Assembly (NCBI RefSeq): GCF_030247195.1
Contig: NC_080672.1
Coordinates: 389,811,037-389,875,036 of the forward strand
DNA: 64,000 nucleotides
Source: Topomyia yanbarensis
Taxonomy: Eukaryota > Arthropoda > Insecta > Diptera > Culicidae
Direction: 5' to 3'
This document shows, in pieces, positions 32,374-43,509 of the stretch; position 1 is the stretch's first letter; the number at the start of each line of letters is the position of its first letter. The notes under the pieces were generated by a model that was not told the origin of the DNA, made no database searches, and was given only the letters and a program-made list of their open reading frames with translations. Both the position numbers and the translations under genes were made by a program.

Positions 32374-33228
32374 ACTTAAGATCTGCGTCAATAATTTCAG
32401 GGTCAACGAACTGCAACGGAAGAGCTCCGATTGTAATCCTTCGATACGTGAAAAGCATCATTGATGTTTTATTTGAATTAACTGATAGTCCAACGTGAAG
32501 ACATCATTGCTCAACAACACATAAGGCTTGTTGCATCAAATCAAAAAGTGTGTTAATGCAAATACCGCTGATCACTATATGATAATCATCGGCGAAATCA
32601 TACTTCGGAAACCCAAGCTCATTAAGTTTCTTCAACAAGCCATAGGCTACAAGGTTCCATAGAAGTGGTGACAGCACTCCACCTTGAGGAAATCTACAGA
32701 CACTCAGTTTCCTTATCTCTACTTGTCTTAACGATGAGCACAGATGTAGGTTGCTAAGCATTGCGTGTATCCAGTTCGTGATGTATGAAGGTACTCAACG
32801 ACCTCTTGCTGCTTCCAAAATGGATTCGAAAGAAACGCATCTTCAATAGCGAGAAAAACTTCTAAACTTGATTGCTTTCGTGAAAAAGTTTTTTCAATGT
32901 TGTATACAACATTGTGTAAAAGGGTGGTAGTAGACTTCCTCCGCTGATATGCATGTTGCATTGCATGCAGTGGGTGCTCACCCAAGCTAACATCCCGAAT
33001 GTAGTGGTCGAGTAAACGTTCCACTGATTTGAGAAGGAAGGAGATTAAACTGATCGGTGTAAAGCTCTTTGTCTAGTCATAAGTGATGCGCATGAATTTT
33101 ACAGTTTTTTCCCGCCACGCTAATGATGTGTATCCTGTTGCGAGAACACAAGTAAGAACCTTTTTCAAAATATGCTTGAAGTGTTCATATGCTTTTTGTA
33201 GTAGAACTGGATTGATTCCATCGATTTT

Positions 33229-34400
33229 TAATATTTATATTCATGAGTCATGTGAGACTTAAGTTCATGATTTCGGGATCTTTGTCACGATTTTTGTAAA
33301 TTATGTTCACGTCATTGTGATATTCCATTCTTGAGCTCACTTTAGAATTTGACACGTGAAGTAATGTGACTAATGTTCATGTCGGATTTATAAACAATAT
33401 GACAACATGACAATATAAACTGGATCATAAAAATGTGACTGATTCTCGACATCTGGTTTCATAAACTGGTGGCTCTGTTTTGTATTTTTGGTGCCTAGCA
33501 CAGTTTTCGTTTTCTATCCGAACATCACAATAAACATTATCAAATGAAAAACGACGTTCGAGGTCCTAGTAGTTTTCTTATATCGGTTACTCGTTCATAT
33601 TACTAGTCGTCAGAAGCTGGGCATAGCTATATATTTCACGAAAAAACCCAAATTGTGTCAAATAGTCCATGTGAAAATTTCAGCACCATCAGCGTTGCAT
33701 AAAATAGAAAATGATTAGGGTTATCTTCTAAATATTACAAATAAATCATGAATCCTGTACTAGGAATCAAGAACCAGTTCACGAATCCATGAATAATGTG
33801 TTATGATTTTGTGATCTACAAGCCCGAATGGTCAGTCGTGAATATTATACTAGGAATTATAAACCAGTTAACGAACACATGAACACTATTTTATGATTTT
33901 GGGAACTATTTCACAAGCACGCAGGCGTGACTATTATACTAAAAATCCTTGACCAGTTCGCTTTTCCATGATTTTGTGAACTATTTGATGAGCACGCACG
34001 GTCAGGTATGATTATTTTACTAGCAATCATGAACTAGTTAACGAATATATGAACATAATATCATGATTTTATGAATATTTTATTGATTTAGTGAACTATT
34101 TCACGTGCACGCACTGTAATTATTTCATTATTTTGTGAATTATTTCATGAGCACGGATATTGAGTCGTGATTAATATATTCACGATGATTAAAAGGATTC
34201 ATGAATAATATTCCGAGTTTCGTGAAATAGCTCACGATAAAATGTTTTGATTTTGTGATCCAATTCGCAACCACGAAATCTAGATCATATTCAAAATGTA
34301 ATAAATCGTGAATCAGTTCACGTCGTATAGTCGTACTCAGAATAATGTTCCTAAATCTATGAATAAATGTCCACAAAATTGTAACCTACGGAACAGGATG
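33229..34400. repeat. AT-rich tandem array with monomers of about 85-100 bp
   Basis: Units contain GAACCAGTTAACGAAT, CATGAACAT, TTATGATTTTGTGAACTATTTCAC and GAGCACGCACGGTC in order, best seen at 33765-34160 and decaying on both sides. The array abuts the truncated LINE. The Fs intron therefore holds satellite-like DNA. Confidence 0.7.
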
Positions 34401-35089
34401 AGGGGTTTGACGGTATTGCAAACATCATCAAGCATATGGCGTGTATCAGTGCTACAGAACCTCTAACAGACAATTGCTTTAACATGGTTATTGCAACACG
34501 CTTCGATAGTGGTACATCGAGGACACCGAGAGGGCTTATGCATCTTTTTCATGTTCTATGTTTTTTCATACTCTGCACCTGCGCATATTGGAAGTTGTGT
34601 GTGTCTATCTGTGTATGTGTTCGTCTGAATATTTTTGACAGTTGGTCAGGGAATGGATGCAGGACTGGCGTATATGATAGAATAGTGACTAATACTTCGG
34701 GTGTTCAATTTGTACATTTGGTTCTATTCATTCGGGAAGGTCGGATTGGATAAATTAGGGTACAATGAATTTACCGACTCACGTGAATCATCCATTCCCG
34801 GTCAGTATAGCATGATGAAAGTCTAACAGAATGCAATTATCGTTGATGGCAAATATACAACATTTGCTGCATTTGGAGTTCAACTGCATGTTGCATGTGT
34901 TTTTCTATCCTTCTTCATTAGTCTGTGTCTTTTGTACATCTATTAGTTTGCTTTTCCAATACTGATGTATACCAAAATGGTATCGGTCAATTTATACCCT
35001 TCTAATCAAGCTCTTTGCATTTTTTCTTTATTTGGCATGTTATGATTCCTTTAATTAGTATATCTCTGCTATACTCTACCTATACTTAT
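34401..35089. other. Unassigned DNA before array A
   Basis: There is no coding signal. It may be the left part of the mobile unit that carries array A, since array B also has several hundred AT-rich bases on its left, but the two flanks do not align well by eye. Confidence 0.35.
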
Positions 35090-36242
35090 ATAGGTACAAA
35101 CGCTCGTGGCCTTCGCCATAACACAAAACTGGTCACAAACGCGACCATGCAATTGCAATAGTCCACACATACTTACGCCAGCGATTTCGCCAACATGAAA
35201 ACACCCCGGTAGTTAAGTAAACGTAGCACCTATGAAATTCCAAACGCGATCTCAAGCATTAACCCACCACTCGGGCGATCATGTAACGGTCCCGTCCGGA
35301 AGTCTAACTTCGGTCCTAACAGTCTAGAGTAATGCCTTCGGTTGAACCAATCAAAAAAGTGACACTCATATTCACTAGACGACTCTAGTGATATGAGGAA
35401 ACGGACTCTCTTCTACCATCTGTACTATACACTAAAAATTAAGCTTCAAATTCACGGTCCACGCGCGATCATTCAAGAATACACGCGTACATGATTTTAA
35501 AAACGAAATTATACACACGAAGTCACATACACGTGACAAACACGTTAATATACAAATGCTTGAGCCCTTCGCGACCATCCACGGCATCTACACCCGCGAT
35601 CTCGCAAACATGATAACATGATAAGGTGAATGTCTCAGCTCCTATAAATTTTGAAACGCGCTCTCAAGCGTGAATCTAAAAACTCCCGCGCTCGCACGAT
35701 CATGAATCGTTCACTTCCGGAAGTTTCTATCCTTGGTATCAGCCGACTAGGTCCGTGCCTTTATTTGGACCAATTAAAAAAAAGCTCTAGTAATATGGGG
35801 TAACTCACTCCCTGTCAGAATGTGAATTCTACACCGGAAACTAACTATCAAAATGAAGTTCGCGTAGCCATCCAAGAACGCACGCGAATATAGGAATGGC
35901 CACACGGTTACAAAATCCAGTTTTGTCCGTTTTCGCGTGATCACGAATCGGTCACGTCCGGAAACTATTACCCTCTATCTTAATAACTTATAACAAAAAA
36001 TAAACCTCATATGCACGTACACCAAAAATAAAGTACTAGATTCAGGGTCCGCGCACGATCATCTAAGAACACACGCGAATATGCGAAAGGCACACGGTTA
36101 TAAAATAGAATTTATACACGCGAAGTTACATACACGTTAGCACACGCGACATACAAACGCACATGCGATCGAACACGTTATCCTACAAATGCTCGAGCCC
36201 TTCGCGGTGATTCTGCAGTGTTTTAGTGGGCGCCATTGCCTG
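35090..36242. repeat. Array A: tandem repeats with monomers of about 335 bp (first dispersed copy)
   Basis: Recurring blocks in order are CACGCGAAGTTACATACACG, CACGCGACAAACACGT, GCTCGAGCCCTTCGCGA, CGATCTCGCAAACAT, GGTCACGTCCGGAAGT and TGATATGGGGTAACTCACTC. CACGCGAAGT-type blocks lie at about 35514 and 36117. The last bases, GCAGTGTTTTAGTGG through GTCTCGTCT (36215-36250), also end array B. CpG-rich arms in an AT-rich genome make it stand out. Confidence 0.75.
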
Positions 36243-37050
36243 TCTCGTCTACTACTTTCAGAGTAGAGTGCTGCTGTACGAGACCAACGAAGGACAGAAG
36301 GGAATGCGAGTCCCAGCGGGCGGCAGCTGCACAGGAAATCATGGTTTTCGCAGACGACGTGTCATTATTGGTGATGGGTGAGACACTAGAAGGTGTCGGT
36401 AACGGAGACAATAGACGTGATCGAGAATTGGATGAACGGGTTTCAAGCTGCAGATAGCTCACCACAAGACGGAGGTATTGTTGGTCAGCAGCTGCAAAGC
36501 GGTTCAGCGGATGCAGATCACCGTCGGAGGGCACGTCATTACATCGAAGCGTGCACTGAAGCAATTGGGAGTGATAATCGACGTGTGGTTAAGCTTCAAT
36601 AACCACGTCGACTATGCCTGCGAAAAGTCGGCGAAGGCGACTAACGCAATAGCGAGGATCATGCCAAATGTCTGCGGTCCGAGAAGCAGCACAAGACGTC
36701 TGCTTTTCATTGTTTCGTCATCAATACTGCGATATGAGGTTCCTGTCTGGTATGCTGCGCTGAAAATCAAGCGAAACCGTGGAAAGCTGAACAGGACGTT
36801 CCGGTTAATGGCCGTACGAATCGCGAGTGCATACAGATGCGCGGCAATATGCGTTATCGCCGGGATGATTCCGATCTACGTCACCCAGGCAGAGGGTATC
36901 GAATGTTACAATGATAGAAACACCAGAAAAGTAATGAAAATAGGGAAAATCAATTCGATGGCGGGGTGGCAGCAGGAATGGGACAGTACAGAGAGAGGAA
37001 GGTGGACCAGTTTCTGTCGGGCCACGAATGTGGTTTTTAGGCCATAGGCT
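36243..37050 (+). pseudogene. R1-like RT fragment (different subfamily)
   Basis: Translation gives SRVLLYETNEGQKGMRVPAG, then FADDVSLLVMGETLEG with the RT active site at about 36346, then GVIIDVWLSFNNHVDYACEKS and WQQEWDSTERGRWT. These match the two R1-like copies at 1-4850 at roughly half of residues, so this is a related but distinct subfamily. The GVPQGS block is damaged by a short deletion, and the copy stops at about 37050 without a 3' UTR. It begins exactly where array A ends. Confidence 0.8.
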
Positions 37051-38841
37051 ACTAAAATAAACACAAACTCTCATAGGAGTACCCAGGGAGAAGATTTCCC
37101 AAGTATCAGGTGAAACGGATTTTACTTCTTCTTATTGCGACAAGCATTTTGCAAGTTGATCAGGAGGAGTACGTTGTGATAGGTCATTTTTCATATAGAC
37201 GGGAATCTTAATTCCAACGCTATCACTCTCAACTACGCACAGAGAACTAATTGGGGTCGAATCCTGGCCAAAATTATTTGCTGCTGCAATTGTTGTTATT
37301 ATACCTTAATTAACTAAAAATAGACAATTACTATTTTTTGGAACAATTTGGCATCTACCCACCTACCAGTGCAGAGACCAATTTTCTATATCCTTTCGAA
37401 TACTAATAATTTCTAGGTGATCTTTGTGAATACATTTGTTTTTCCAGTTGCATAAACATTTGATCAGTGGGAAAGGGAGAAGAAAAGAGACGCCTGTGCA
37501 TATTTTCATAGAGATACATTTTGGCAAACATAATATTTGGCCCTACAGCATTTCGGTGTACCTCAAATTAGTAAAAATTTCAATATTTTCAAATCGCTTG
37601 GGATTGGTGGATCGGACAAGATCGAAAGTGTTCGAATATTTTTTGTATAGCCGAAATCTTGTTTTGTAATACTGCTTCAGCAACTTTTCCGAATCTAGCC
37701 GTATGATGTAACTTTTTTATCATTCAAATTTGGAATAAAATGTTTAAAAAAGGAATTTTTTAAAGTTGGTGCAATACACAGCAAGTCTACTTCTTTTAGT
37801 TAGTTTTAAGCTGAAGTTAAACAAACGGTTGTGTTGAATTACGTTTGTAATAATATTGTGTTATTTAATACAGTCATCATCACTAGAAAGCGATTTTGCT
37901 GAATATATTACGAAAACGATTAAAATATCCCTTAAAATTTCACCATTGGGTATACATGCAAAAATTCTTTAACAATTATTGATATACTCCTAATTATGCC
38001 ATGCTATACAGAAGGTTCTTAGGTATGTAAAAAAAATATAACGAAACAAAAAAATCGAAAAAAAATATTTTGGTTTTTGTCCAAGAATTTGTTCTAGTTA
38101 CTCCTCTGTGCTACGTATCAAAACACGTTCTACAAAACAATACTTTCGGCTTGGGCTACCGTGTAGAATGATTTCAGTACTGCATTGCGTAGGTGATGCT
38201 ACTGAATATAGGGAGTCCCCGTAAACATAAGCTCCACTTTCACACCCAGAAAATATTCCACTTCACGAAATTCGGTCGTATAGATCTAAATTCAAAATCA
38301 ACGCCCGCGGCGTTGGGTTGAAGCAATGCTTTTTCATCAACTTATAACGCAAGAATAGATGTAATGTTTCCTTGTTCTCGAGGCAATGCAGACTAGATAG
38401 AGAGTTGCTCATTTTGATCGATGGTTGGTCCGACTCGCGTAGAAGTAGAAAGTAGATGAATGGAACCTTCATCCCAAACCTATAACTCACATACTAGTCA
38501 TAATATGTCGTCAATCTAATAATGTTAGTCACCTTTGAATCTGCTCTAAACTTGACCGATGTGATTTTCTTCCGCTTCATAAATATAGTTTTTGCATCAA
38601 ATATTTTACAAGTTTTCATTTAATGCCAAGTGTGCGGAATCATTCAGGTTCAATCATTTATTTTTCACTTCAAGAGAAACGTGGATTCACTAAATTTCTC
38701 CAATTTAGAAGTTGCCATTTTCTCGGAGATAAACCCTGTGCATTTACACCGAAGCTAAACTTGTTTACTATTTTTTTATTGGACCATTCCTCCACGCATT
38801 AATGTAACTCATCTAAAACCGTCTGCCATCTCTTTTTCCAG
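37051..38841. other. Last part of the follistatin intron, unassigned
   Basis: There is no repeat or coding signal that I can defend. It ends with the acceptor tract TCTTTTTCCAG at 38831-38841. Confidence 0.45.
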
Positions 38842-39081
38842 CAACCTGCCGACTGGTCCAGTGCCCGGAGGGCAAGTACTGCGTCGAGGATCAGCACTCC
38901 ACCCCGCACTGTGTGACCTGTGCCCGGGACTGTCCGGCGGATTCGAGACCGTCCGCGTTCGCCGCCAAATCGGTGGTGTGCGGCACCGATGGGATCACCT
39001 ACCGGAGTATCTGCGAGCTGAAGCAGAAGGCCTGCGTGACGGGACGGGCCATCCCGGTTGCGTACCGGGGCCGTTGCATCG
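38842..39081 (+). CDS. Fs: Follistatin, exon with the complete second FS module
   Basis: The exon is preceded by CTTTTTCCAG and followed by GTAAGT (from 39082). It encodes TCRLVQCPEGKYC and CVTCARDCP (EGF-like half) and then VVCGTDGITYRSIC and YRGRCI (Kazal half), so one exon carries a whole module. It starts and ends in phase 1, so it can be skipped without frame change. The order TB, FS1, FS2 matches the follistatin family; vertebrate proteins have a third FS module, whose exon I do not find in the remaining 24.9 kb, so the gene most likely continues to the right of the window. Confidence 0.88.
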
Positions 39082-42049
39082 GTAAGTCGCCACACCTCAC
39101 TTTCCGATGAATAATTGCGAGCGCACGCGAATACCAGGTGTCAAAACAAGATCTTAAATTACGCCTCACTCTTGTCTGCTCCGGACCGGACCGGACGCAG
39201 ACGACAAGACGGTTCCCGTGTCGCGTTCGTGTTCGTGTGCATACTGCGCAACTGGCTGGCCGAGCGGGTTGGTCCTCCTATCCTTCTGGTGGGTCTTTGG
39301 ACCGAGCAGCTCGAACAAGCTGATGAATGGTTTTTATGTCCGGCCGGCGTGCGGGAAGTAGTTCTGAGTGTGGTAAGCCATCCGAAGCTACTGGTTTTAT
39401 ACAGTCGTTTTATGACGAATCTGCCAGTATAAACATAGTCATTATTAATTTGTTGGTTGTTTCTCCAAGGTAAAAAACCGGCCTCTGTGGGGCTTGGTTG
39501 ATGAGTCTCGCTCGAGGTACACGTTTCCGATTTACGAAGTGATATTACTTGAACGGAGAAGTGCCAGAAGGCGAACCCCCTGATGAGCGAGTTATTAAAA
39601 AGTAATTTGGACCAAATTAGTGCTCGACCTAATTGCATGGTCAACCGGTGTATGCTGGGAGCAGCATGCATAAGCAAGATGTTTTCATTTTCGGGCGGGT
39701 TTTAAGAGGCTTTTGTTAATATTCACGCCGTAACTTCATTGATACACTGTGCATTTTTTTTTCGCTTCAAACGAAGTTTGTGGACATGTCGCCTAGCTGG
39801 ATAAGCTTCCACCCAAATTGCGTTATAAATTAAATCCATTTATGTGTCTGCATCAAGCTCGATTGGTTATATCAATTTGTAAAGGGCCGACAAAGGAACT
39901 TCTCGCAAATAAATGCATTTGTAACCCAAAACGAAGCAGAGGGAAGGACAACACATCACCAAGGCAAGGTCAGTAAAAAACGAAGAAACGACGAACGTTG
40001 ACATTCGCGTTCGATAGCACCGCGATTGTTCACAGAAATTATCCCGAAAATTCCAATCTGATGCAAATTTGCCTCTTCGCGAGCTCCAATCGTTCAGTCA
40101 CAAATATCCTCCAGCAAATAATAAAATAAAATAAAAACTGCAAAACGTCTAGACTTATTAATGATTTGACTGTTTTCCTCCTCCCTTTCCTCGCCGCACC
40201 CACCGATCCATCAGAAATGCATGAGCTGGTGCATTTTATTGTTATTATCTTATGCAATTTGTTTATGCCAGACTGATCGAAGAATGAAAGCGAAGAGAAT
40301 CGTTCGCCCATCTCTTTCGTGTTGCAGCTTACTTCGAATTGGAACATTTAGGAACATTTGTGTTCTGACCGGTGGGTCGGGTGGGGAGGCCAATGCAGGC
40401 TGACGGAACGAGTATCATATCGAAAACCTGAGCAAAAACGCAAAAGAAGTTCATACTCTCTGTCTCTCTCTCTCCCTCTCTGTCTCCCAGCCCATATACC
40501 ATTGCATATCTGGTAGGTATACGCCAGTTGAAGTTCCGACTCGACTCTTGCATGATATGATGATGGCTGGCAGACGAAATCCTCGCCCGGGTGCCCGGAC
40601 GAACGAATTCCCCAGCTGCAGTAGATTGCAGTTGAACATGCATTTCATGACCGCTAGAGGTTTTCCAAACATGTTTTCCTCCTCGGTTGTTTCTTCCCCA
40701 GCGGGCTCTTGCGCACTTCTTCCACGCCGCCTGGTCGTTGGCAGTGGTTTTGAAGAATTGTGAGGAACTAGCGGAAGGGAGCGATGAGAGGTTCGGATTG
40801 AGGCGCCGATCGGTTCTCGATGGGTTTTTTCGACGGCCATCAGATTCGGTCAAATTTAAGCCCACGCGGTCGTAAACCATCCGCCATAAGTAATTTATGT
40901 AGCATCAGAGGCCAGAGCCCTGGCCAGCTTCGCGCAGAATTGATCGATGCTTATCATGCTTGCACCTCGCACGAGTGCACCCGAGGAATGATAGCACATC
41001 CGAGAAACGATAGTGTTGCAGCCACGCACACAAACACACACACAAACAAGGAATCAAAATAAAAACGAAGAAAGCAAATAAAAGTGAAAATGCCTTTATT
41101 AAATATTAATTTAGAGCTAGAGGCGAACAGAGCGAACCGATGCAGAACTGCGATATAGGAAACAATCAAACGTGTGTTTCGAAGAAAAGCACTTACTTCC
41201 TTTGTAATATATAATTCCCCAAAGGGAAAAAAATTGGATGAATCAATTTGTTCATGCCGGAATAAATCCTAACTTAAAACAGTAGAATTTTGGTGTCTCG
41301 AACTTATCTCGTCAGTTATTGACACCAACATGGGACTCCCAATTTTATCCCCTTTAGGGAGCATATTGTCAGGCATTTGGCCCCCATGCCGACAAACAAG
41401 AGTTCTGTACTCGCTTCCCAAGGCATCACCCCGGTCAGCCTGTTGCTTTAGGCGTTCGCATAAGTCGTGTGAACTGTTTGGGTGTAATGTCAATCGGGTA
41501 CCAATTTGGTACCAGTTACTGAGGGGATTAGTTCGAACGAAGGAAACATACCTAGTTCCAGTGGACAATAATAAGTATAACATCGATATCGGACAATCGC
41601 AAGGACCTCGAAATTAGGGGTCGAGACTAACTCGAAAATGAATCCACAATTGTTTTGATCCTGCCAGCGGAAGTCGTTTGGATGCGGATTATTCAAACTC
41701 CGCTACAATTAGCAGCAAAACAAGGTTGAATTCCCGGAGATAAATACATATGCAACAATAATTACACCGACTTTCCGCACATATTAATTAGCATGGTTGG
41801 TAGTATAGGCCGTTATAGGCGACACGTCTAACACGCAGCAGGTCCCACGCCGTAGCGTCTAAGGTGCTTTATTGCAAGCCATTTCAATCGTATTCCACTA
41901 CAACAGCATACGCATTGGTAGCGAACTAAGACGGATAACCAGAAATCGACTGTTGGTACTTATTATGGCTAATGATAGTATTCGATTTCAGATACGCAAT
42001 ACAAGATAGCCATACTTTAACCTAGCCCATACCTCATATTGCATATGCT
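39082..42049. other. Unassigned DNA, probably follistatin intron
   Basis: Follows the donor at 39082. GC content is moderate at 39100-39450 and 40300-41000, and overlapping short ORFs on both strands show no known domain. It contains a CT-rich microsatellite (40455-40488) and a CA-rich one (41022-41048). Confidence 0.4.
40455..40488. repeat. CT-rich microsatellite
   Basis: Imperfect CTCTCTGT/CTCTCC repeats. Confidence 0.85.
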
Positions 42050-43252
42050 CTATTGGCATGTTCCTCCCCGGAAGGGAAAGGGAGGTGAAATAAAAAAGTA
42101 AGGGAATGGAAAATGACAACACACTACAATCACACCACAAAAAAGTAAACAACCAAGATTTTTCACTCCCGAAAGTATAATGAACCCAGCTGAAAAAGTC
42201 TGTACCTCTTTATCACACTAGGTCCGGAACAAAGCATATTCTTGAATTTTATTTCCCTGTACATAGTTCCATCTGTGAATGGAGAAAACCCCTGACACTC
42301 AATTGTATTACTTCAGGGTAGTTACATATCAAATGATGTGAAGTTCCGTAATCGCATTCACAAAGATCACACGAATAATACTCAGCACGCTCAATAGTAG
42401 TAGTAATCAACAAAAACCAATTTTTCAAATTGTCACTCCATACAGCCATACAACCATTCCTCGCTAGTATAAAAGCTCACATTGAAGGTTTTTCAAGAAA
42501 AACTACATGTAAGTGTAAGGTCACTGGGAGTAAGAATATACTCAACCCAAGTAATCATTTGGGCCCACAGTTTTGTTTGGTTAGTTACACGGTCTTTTAG
42601 GTGACAGTTCCAGAGCCCAGTAAGCTTAGGACGATATGTATAACAAAGTGTTTCTTGTTTCAGAGACACATACATATAGTGGTTTATGTACAAAAGTGCA
42701 TCTTGAACTGTAGTAGGTGTTGTCGTGAACGCACCAATCACAGCCCTCAAGACCATTCTCTAAAGATGGTTTAACTTTGATTGGGTTGTCGTGACTTCTC
42801 CCTTCTGCCACCCACACAAGGCACATGGTATGCCAGTATTGGTCGAACTGCTGATATGAATATCCACTGAATGTCCTTCGGTTTGAGTCCTAACTATTTG
42901 CCGAAAGCCGGCTGCATTTGTCGAATGTCATGCAAACTCGCTTGATTCTGAATATATTCTGATACCACAACGTACTTAACTTGATCTGCGACAATAATTT
43001 CAATACTAAAGAACTGCAACAGACGAGCTCCAGTTGTAATTTTTCCTTGCGTGAAAAGCACCATTAATGTTTTATTTGGATTTACTGATAGCCCAACATG
43101 AAGACACCATTGCTCAACAACACGTAAGGCTTGCCGTATCAAATCAAAAAGTGTGTTAATGCAAATACCGGTGATTTTTATATGATATTCATCGGCGAAA
43201 CCATACGTCGGAAACCCAAGCTGATTAAGTTTCCTCAACAAGCCACCGGTGA

Positions 43253-43300
43253 CAAGGTTCCATAGAAGTGGTGACAGGACGCAACTTCTATGGAACCTTG
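43253..43300. repeat. 17-bp inverted duplication in LINE copy 2
   Basis: CAAGGTTCCATAGAAGT (43253-43269) is copied in inverse at 43284-43300 around a 14-bp spacer. Copy 1 has the first arm only (about 32652-32668), so the second arm arose by a templated event. Confidence 0.8.
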
Positions 43301-43509
43301 ATGACATCCGCAGACAGTTTCCTTATCTCTACTTGTCTTAACGATGAGCACAAATGTCGTTTGCTAAGCATTGCATGTATCCAGTTCGTGATATATGAAG
43401 CTGACCTCGTGCTGTTTCCAAAATGGATTCGAAAGACACGTTTCCAAAAGCACCTTCAATGACGAGAAAAACTCTTAAGATTAATTACTTTTGAGAATAA
43501 GCTTTTTCA

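Larger units (their letters stand above)
30237..33200 (-). pseudogene. LOA/I-type ORF2 (RT + RNase H), copy 1
   Basis: The reading frame is broken many times but motifs survive: KSTTTLLHNVVYNIEKTF, SPLLWNLVAYGLL, a complete YDFADDY active site near 32590, LQRMVLMARTGAFSTTPTA, FQAEIFAIL-like RNase H start, VPGHSGITGNE near 30730 with the following Trp turned into a stop, and YSCDLCESDTGTSYHFIC with a CX2CX8HX3C knuckle near 30400. RNase H in non-LTR elements helps remove the RNA template. It is non-functional because of frameshifts, stops and two insertions. Confidence 0.8.
29970..33228 (-). mobile_element. RNase H-bearing non-LTR retrotransposon (LOA/I-type), copy 1
   Basis: This lies on the minus strand inside the follistatin intron. 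From right to left it contains the RT start (about 33020, LDHYIRDVSLGEHPLHAMQ), palm with FADDY (about 32590), thumb region, RNase H (about 31000-30680) and a C-terminal Cys/His knuckle to about 30237. A SINE (31305-31472) and a MITE (31834-32373) have inserted into it. The 5' end is truncated at about 33228, where a tandem array begins. The mix of RT plus RNase H fits the LOA or I clades; mosquito Lian-type elements are the closest I can recall. It is well matched by a second copy at 42050-45510. Confidence 0.8.

Noticed and set aside
32374..32380. piggyBac insertion at TTAA near the MITE end
   Set aside because: TTAA occurs only on the right side; the shared flank on both sides is ACTT.
40329..40880. 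183-codon minus-strand ORF
   Set aside because: It runs through a CT microsatellite and overlaps other ORFs on both strands; no motif is seen. Most likely intronic.
41269..41617. Facing ORFs of about 100 codons
   Set aside because: Neither shows a known domain; composition is similar on both strands and the region lies in the probable follistatin intron.
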